Shown: positions 6,526 through 10,365 of the stretch, piece after piece | Position numbering within the stretch: position 1 is the stretch's first letter | How the letters are laid out: every line of letters starts with the position of its first letter | Assembly: GCA_016928935.1 (NCBI GenBank) | Contig: JAFGJU010000014.1 | Span: forward strand, 1-10,365 | DNA length: 10,365 nt | Source of the DNA: Candidatus Eiseniibacteriota bacterium | GTDB taxonomy: Bacteria; Eisenbacteria; RBG-16-71-46; JAFGJU01 | Direction of reading: 5' to 3' | Made by a program: the position numbers and the translations under genes | The notes under the pieces: model-generated | The model's database searches: none | Told to the model about the DNA's origin: nothing | The model's input: only the letters and a program-made list of their open reading frames with translations

Positions 6526-9500
6526 TCATTTCAGAAGGACCATCTTCTTCGTCTCGGTGAACTTCTCCGACTCGGCCACACAGAAGTACACTCCCGAGCC
6601 GGAGGCGCTTCCGTCAGCCGCCGTCCCGTCCCACACGAACCTGGACACGCCGGCCGGCACCACCGCGTCGGCCAGCACCCTGACCAGGCGGCCGTTGGTG
6701 TCGAACACCGCCAGCCGCACTCGGGACTCTTCCGGCAAGCTCAGCTCGACCGTCGTCACGGGGTTGAACGGGTTCGGGAAGTTCTGGCGGAGCCTGGCCA
6801 CAGCCGGTCCGGGCGTCACCTCGCCCACGCCCGTCAGGCTTCCCTCAAACTGTATGCTGCTGTTGGGGGCGATCTCGTTCGCGTAGCAACTGGTGTCCCT
6901 CACTCCGCTCACGAGCAGAGTGTAGGTCACGCTCACCTGGGTCGCCGTCCTCAGCTGCACGGTCTTACCGTCCGGCTGGAGCGTGGCGCTCACGACTTCC
7001 AGCTCGTTCGCCGGCAGGTCGGTCTCGTACGCGTAGTAGCTGCCGGCTTCCTCCGCGCCTTCCTCCTCCACCGGCTCGCTGAACACCACGTTGACCAGCG
7101 TGTCCGCGACGGAGGCCGCCGACACCAGGGTGGGCGCGGTCCTGTCAGGCAGGTCGGGCCTTCCGTCGCCGTTCCCGTCAACCGTAAACGTGTAGACTCT
7201 ATCGATTGTGGGGAGCGCGGCACTCACGTTGTTGGGAGCGCTGTCGCCTCCCAGAACGCCGTCCGGCTCGGGGTCCCAACAGAGGGAGGCCACGACGGAC
7301 ATGCTGCAGTTGGTCGGGACAGAGCCCTCCCCAAGGCCGAACAGCACGCTCCACGGGATTGCCAGCTCGCTTCCGCCGGCATCTCCGTAGTTGTGCATCG
7401 AGTCGAAGGCGCTGATCATGGAGTCGGTGTACGCCGTCGTAGTCGTGGCCGAAGTTATCTTCCAGAAACTGTCGCTGTCCCACTCCCCCTGATGCTGGTA
7501 GCAGCCGTACTGCCAGTCGGCCTTGAATCCCGACGCGGTGAACAGGGCACCTCTCTCCCAGGTGTCTATGGCCGTGAGGTCGGTCTGTCCGTTGGCGCCG
7601 CCCGGGTCGGTGTCCAGGTACACGAGCCAACTGTTGGCCGTCACCTTGCCGTCCAGGGCGAAGTAGACGTACGTGCTGTCCCACGTGACGTACAGGCCGT
7701 CGATCTCATTCGTGGAGGTCCACTGCGAGTCGTTCGAGTCGGCCACCGCCATCGTGCACGACGGCCACTCGGCCGGAGCCAGGTACCCGTCCACGGAGAT
7801 GGCCGTCGCGGCGCCGTACGAAATCATCTTGTCGTCGGCGTTCGTGACCTGGAGGACGCCGTTTCCGTTCAGGTCGTACACGGCGTCAGCCGCGAGGAGC
7901 AGTCTCAGGTTGGAAGTGTTCAGCGCTTCTATTTGCGCGGCCGTCGCGGCGGCCACGTCTATGCTGACGACCGGGCTGTCGGAGGTGTTTACCACCGCGG
8001 AGTTGTTGTCCAGGGTCACCTCGGCCGCGCCGTCGTCGTCGTCGTCTATCGACACCCCGGCCAGCGTCACCGTCTGGTAGTCCACGTCTTCAGTGAACTG
8101 TACGGTCAGGTGGTCGAGGCCGGGGTAGTAGGTGGAGGCCGTCACCTCGGGCCTCACCTCGTCCGTCAGCGAGTCGGCCAGCGCCTCCAGCTCGGCTATC
8201 CTGCCCTCTCCGTCGGGAGCGGACGTCTTCCCGGCGAACAGGTAGAACTCGAACGCCTGATTGCCCGTTATCTCGTCCCCCTTCATTATCGTGCCGGTGA
8301 ATTCCTTCACGTGCGAGGCGCCGCCGGCCGATATGACGTAGGCGCCGGTGGCCCCGGTGTTGGGGTTTCTCTGTCCCATGTACGTGATGTCGGACACCCA
8401 GATGCGGTCCATGTCTGCGTTCCAGATGAGGTCCACCAGGTCGGGGGAGAACCCGGTCTGGATGTACGCGTCCTGCCCGCCGGTGTAGTAGACGGCGTCT
8501 ATGTAGGGCCTCCCGAGGACGAGCCGGACGACCTTCTTGATTCCGCCGCACTCGAAGGTGGCCTGGACCGTGTCTCCGCTCGCCTGGTTCACCTGCATGG
8601 AATAGTACGAATGCTGAAAGTTGGGCCCCACGTCGCTCAGGGCGCCGACGTGGTTGCCGTCGTTGTAGTCCGCTTCCGTGCCGTACCAGTAGGCGTTGTC
8701 GACGCCCACGACGGAGAAGTTGTAGTCGGGGCCCTTGGCGAACACGTTGACTGCGCGGCCGCCGATGGACTCGAACACGGCGAACACCCTGTCGTTGTAC
8801 ATCACGAGCTCGGAATAGCCGTCGTTGTCTATGTCGCTCGGGTAGGCGCCCGTGGGGTCAACGTAGAGACCCGCCGCCCACCTGGACGCCTCGGCGTACA
8901 CCTGGGCGTTCTTGACGTGCGAGGAGTACTTCTTCGTCCAGTCGCTTATGGGGCCGCCCATGTAATCGTGCCAGCCCAGCTCGTGCAGGTTCGTCATCAG
9001 CACGTACCAGCCCGCCTGCGAGATGTTGTTGTCGGGCGCGGCCATCAGGGCGTCGTACGCCGCGTCCCACATCGTGCCGTAATTGTTGCAGTTGCCGCCC
9101 CCGCCGGCGCAGCTGCCGTAACCGTCGCCCCCCGTCACGTACGGGACGTAGCCGGCCCAGTGGATGTACCAGGCGTTGTTTGACCCGCCGTAGCCGTCGG
9201 TGCCGCCTATGGACCAGTACGTGCCGTTGGTCAGGCTCATCGAACCGGAGCCGTTGAAGCTGGGGTTGCTGAGCGCATCCGCCAGCTTCCAGGTGTGGAG
9301 CCACGAGCTCTCGGACACGCACTTGTCGATCATCCACTCGTACGTGCCCTTGGCGTAAGGCATAGTGTTCTCCCATCCGCCCATGGCGGCCACCATCTCC
9401 CAGTCGTCCGCGTAGGTGACCAGGCGGTATGTCCCGAGGCCCGACGAGGCAAGGTTCTGCAGAATCGCCAGCGCCCCCGCGCCGTCGCCCGCGTGCATCT

Positions 9501-10365
9501 TTCCCGTGAAGTCGTGGTCGCGCAGGACCACCTTCAGCGACGTGCCGCTCAGCGTGTGAATCTGATGGTTGTCGTAGCCGATTCCGTGTACGTCGTCGTC
9601 AAGGATGACGGCGTAGACGCCGTGATCGGTCCAGTTGTCCCCTATCCAGTCCGACACTCCGGCGTTCGGGTACACGGACGGGCTCACCCAGACCCTCTCG
9701 GGCACCCAGGCCACGCGCGGGTAGTAGCCGTAGCGCGTGTTCGTCATCTGCGTCTCGATGTTGACGGCCCAGTCGTTCATGTCGTCCTGCACGAACGGCA
9801 TTATGTGCTGGCCGTAGGCGGAAGAGACCATGCCCGCCCAACCCTCCGTCACACCGGTGGCCAGCCAGGCGTTGAAGTCCATGACGTCGCCGCAGTTGTA
9901 GTCCCACTTCTGAGCAGTCTGGAGAAGAGGAGAAAGGTGGAAGTTCCCGGGCACGTCGGCGCTCTGGTGTTTCTCCAGCGTCTCGTCGTACCCGCTGGAT
10001 TCCTCAGCTCCCCAGCGGCCATGGAACACGTCCGAGTGGCCAAGACCCTGGTTACCGTGGTGGACAAACGCCACGTTCGCCTCGTACGTCTGGAGCGCCG
10101 GCGGGTCGAAGGCGGTCAGAGTGTCCAGGATCGTGCTGCCCGAGGCAGTCACCACGAAGTAGCCGGTGACTGGGCCCGGCTCTGCGCCGGCCCCGGTCAA
10201 ACCTGCCGGCGCCACCGCGTCCAGCGGCACGGCCGCCAGGACTGCGTCGTGGCGCGGCACCACGTTCGTGGAGCGCTCGTCCAGGACCAGTTCGCGAGCG
10301 GCGCTCGCGGCCGCCTCAGAACCCAAACCCGTTGAAGCGCCGGGCGTGCCGCCCCCGCGCCTCAC
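6526..10365 (-). CDS. Exported GH57-like glycoside hydrolase with accessory modules and C-terminal sorting-like domain (N-terminus cut by window edge)
   Basis: The visible part is 1,279 residues, numbered from the edge codon. No signal peptide is seen, so the true start lies outside the window. Residues ~96-470 look like a GH57 catalytic barrel, a retaining family acting mostly on alpha-glucans. A His-rich start FVHHGNQG (100-107) stands where the family has HQP. GQHIMPF (185-191) is region II-like. WVPERVW (220-226) contains the expected nucleophile E223. YADDWE (318-323) contains the expected acid/base, D320 or D321. HELGWHD (461-467) resembles region V. A beta-sandwich follows (~490-715) with a calcium-type loop at D511, D513, D515, G516 and E519. 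After it come an Ig/SbsA-like domain (~735-850), a CBM9/DOMON-like module (~853-1072, ending in a second calcium-type loop), an Ig-like domain (~1075-1175) and a tail (~1188-1279) with NFPNPFNPVTT and a final KKMVLLK, like type A T9SS sorting domains. Cellular location is probably the surface or outside. Exact specificity (amylase, glucanotransferase or other) cannot be read. The frame and domain style are secure; the GH57 call is good but rests on motifs only. Confidence 0.8.
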   Translation of the reverse strand: MRRGGGTPGASTGLGSEAAASAARELVLDERSTNVVPRHDAVLAAVPLDAVAPAGLTGAGAEPGPVTGYFVVTASGSTILDTLTAFDPPALQTYEANVAFVHHGNQGLGHSDVFHGRWGAEESSGYDETLEKHQSADVPGNFHLSPLLQTAQKWDYNCGDVMDFNAWLATGVTEGWAGMVSSAYGQHIMPFVQDDMNDWAVNIETQMTNTRYGYYPRVAWVPERVWVSPSVYPNAGVSDWIGDNWTDHGVYAVILDDDVHGIGYDNHQIHTLSGTSLKVVLRDHDFTGKMHAGDGAGALAILQNLASSGLGTYRLVTYADDWEMVAAMGGWENTMPYAKGTYEWMIDKCVSESSWLHTWKLADALSNPSFNGSGSMSLTNGTYWSIGGTDGYGGSNNAWYIHWAGYVPYVTGGDGYGSCAGGGGNCNNYGTMWDAAYDALMAAPDNNISQAGWYVLMTNLHELGWHDYMGGPISDWTKKYSSHVKNAQVYAEASRWAAGLYVDPTGAYPSDIDNDGYSELVMYNDRVFAVFESIGGRAVNVFAKGPDYNFSVVGVDNAYWYGTEADYNDGNHVGALSDVGPNFQHSYYSMQVNQASGDTVQATFECGGIKKVVRLVLGRPYIDAVYYTGGQDAYIQTGFSPDLVDLIWNADMDRIWVSDITYMGQRNPNTGATGAYVISAGGASHVKEFTGTIMKGDEITGNQAFEFYLFAGKTSAPDGEGRIAELEALADSLTDEVRPEVTASTYYPGLDHLTVQFTEDVDYQTVTLAGVSIDDDDDGAAEVTLDNNSAVVNTSDSPVVSIDVAAATAAQIEALNTSNLRLLLAADAVYDLNGNGVLQVTNADDKMISYGAATAISVDGYLAPAEWPSCTMAVADSNDSQWTSTNEIDGLYVTWDSTYVYFALDGKVTANSWLVYLDTDPGGANGQTDLTAIDTWERGALFTASGFKADWQYGCYQHQGEWDSDSFWKITSATTTTAYTDSMISAFDSMHNYGDAGGSELAIPWSVLFGLGEGSVPTNCSMSVVASLCWDPEPDGVLGGDSAPNNVSAALPTIDRVYTFTVDGNGDGRPDLPDRTAPTLVSAASVADTLVNVVFSEPVEEEGAEEAGSYYAYETDLPANELEVVSATLQPDGKTVQLRTATQVSVTYTLLVSGVRDTSCYANEIAPNSSIQFEGSLTGVGEVTPGPAVARLRQNFPNPFNPVTTVELSLPEESRVRLAVFDTNGRLVRVLADAVVPAGVSRFVWDGTAADGSASGSGVYFCVAESEKFTETKKMVLLK
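8032..8046 (-). repeat. Five-copy GAC codon run inside the GH57 gene
   Basis: Five GTC units on the plus strand read as GAC five times on the coding strand, giving the run DDDDD within SIDDDDDGAAEV (residues 772-783), in the Ig/SbsA-like domain. The acidic run may sit in a calcium-binding loop. It is also a possible slippage site, but an in-frame one that would change only the number of Asp residues. Confidence 0.5.

Noticed and set aside
6442..9183. Plus-strand open frame of 913 codons
   Set aside because: It lies wholly antisense to the GH57 gene and the gap, and its protein is rich in Arg, His, Gly and Val with no domain or signal, as expected for a shadow of a GC-rich gene. The minus-strand frame has recognisable motifs throughout.
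10363..10365. GTG at the window edge as true start of the GH57 gene
   Set aside because: No signal peptide or ribosome-binding site can be seen, and the frame is still open at the edge. An exported enzyme of this kind should have an N-terminal signal, so the gene is treated as partial.

Overview
The window is GC-rich and densely coding. It holds three genes, all on the minus strand, in the transcription order 10365 to 27. The gene set points to a Gram-negative bacterium of the FCB-type lineages (Bacteroidetes relatives or candidate phyla such as Eisenbacteria, Latescibacteria or Zixibacteria). The reasons are a C-terminal NFPNPFNP-type sorting-like domain, a second FlgD-Ig-like C-terminal domain, and a PorV/PorQ-type outer-membrane barrel. 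The phylum is an inference from protein style; there is no rRNA or marker gene here.

Region by region: 10365-6526 is a very large secreted glycoside hydrolase of the GH57 type, cut at its N-terminus by the window edge. Its order is catalytic region, beta-sandwich, Ig-like domain, CBM9/DOMON-like module with a calcium-loop end, Ig-like domain, and T9SS-type-A-like tail. Next comes a 224-bp intergenic gap (6302-6525), the only substantial non-coding stretch. It holds a 16-bp tandem repeat, a small hairpin, a good sigma70-type promoter (TTGACA, 17 bp, TAGACT) with two ATTGATTG boxes around it, and a ribosome-binding site before a TTG start. 6301-905 is an 1,798-residue non-enzymatic, multi-module exported protein. 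It has a second copy of the CBM9/DOMON-like module, two carboxypeptidase-regulatory-like repeats, two invasin-type Ig repeats, a further DOMON-like module, a glucodextranase-C-like module and a FlgD-Ig-like tail. 908-27 is a PorV/PorQ-like outer-membrane protein whose GTG start overlaps the previous stop in the tetranucleotide GTGA.

Taken together this reads as a cell-surface alpha-glucan locus: an exported GH57 enzyme, a giant companion with glucan-enzyme-type accessory modules, and a barrel protein of the family that in type IX secretion helps deliver CTD-carrying cargo to the surface. The families are visible in the sequence. The joint function, the substrate and the secretion route are inference. 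Nothing points to CRISPR, mobile elements, tRNA or rRNA genes. The long plus-strand open frames are shadows of the GC-rich minus-strand genes.
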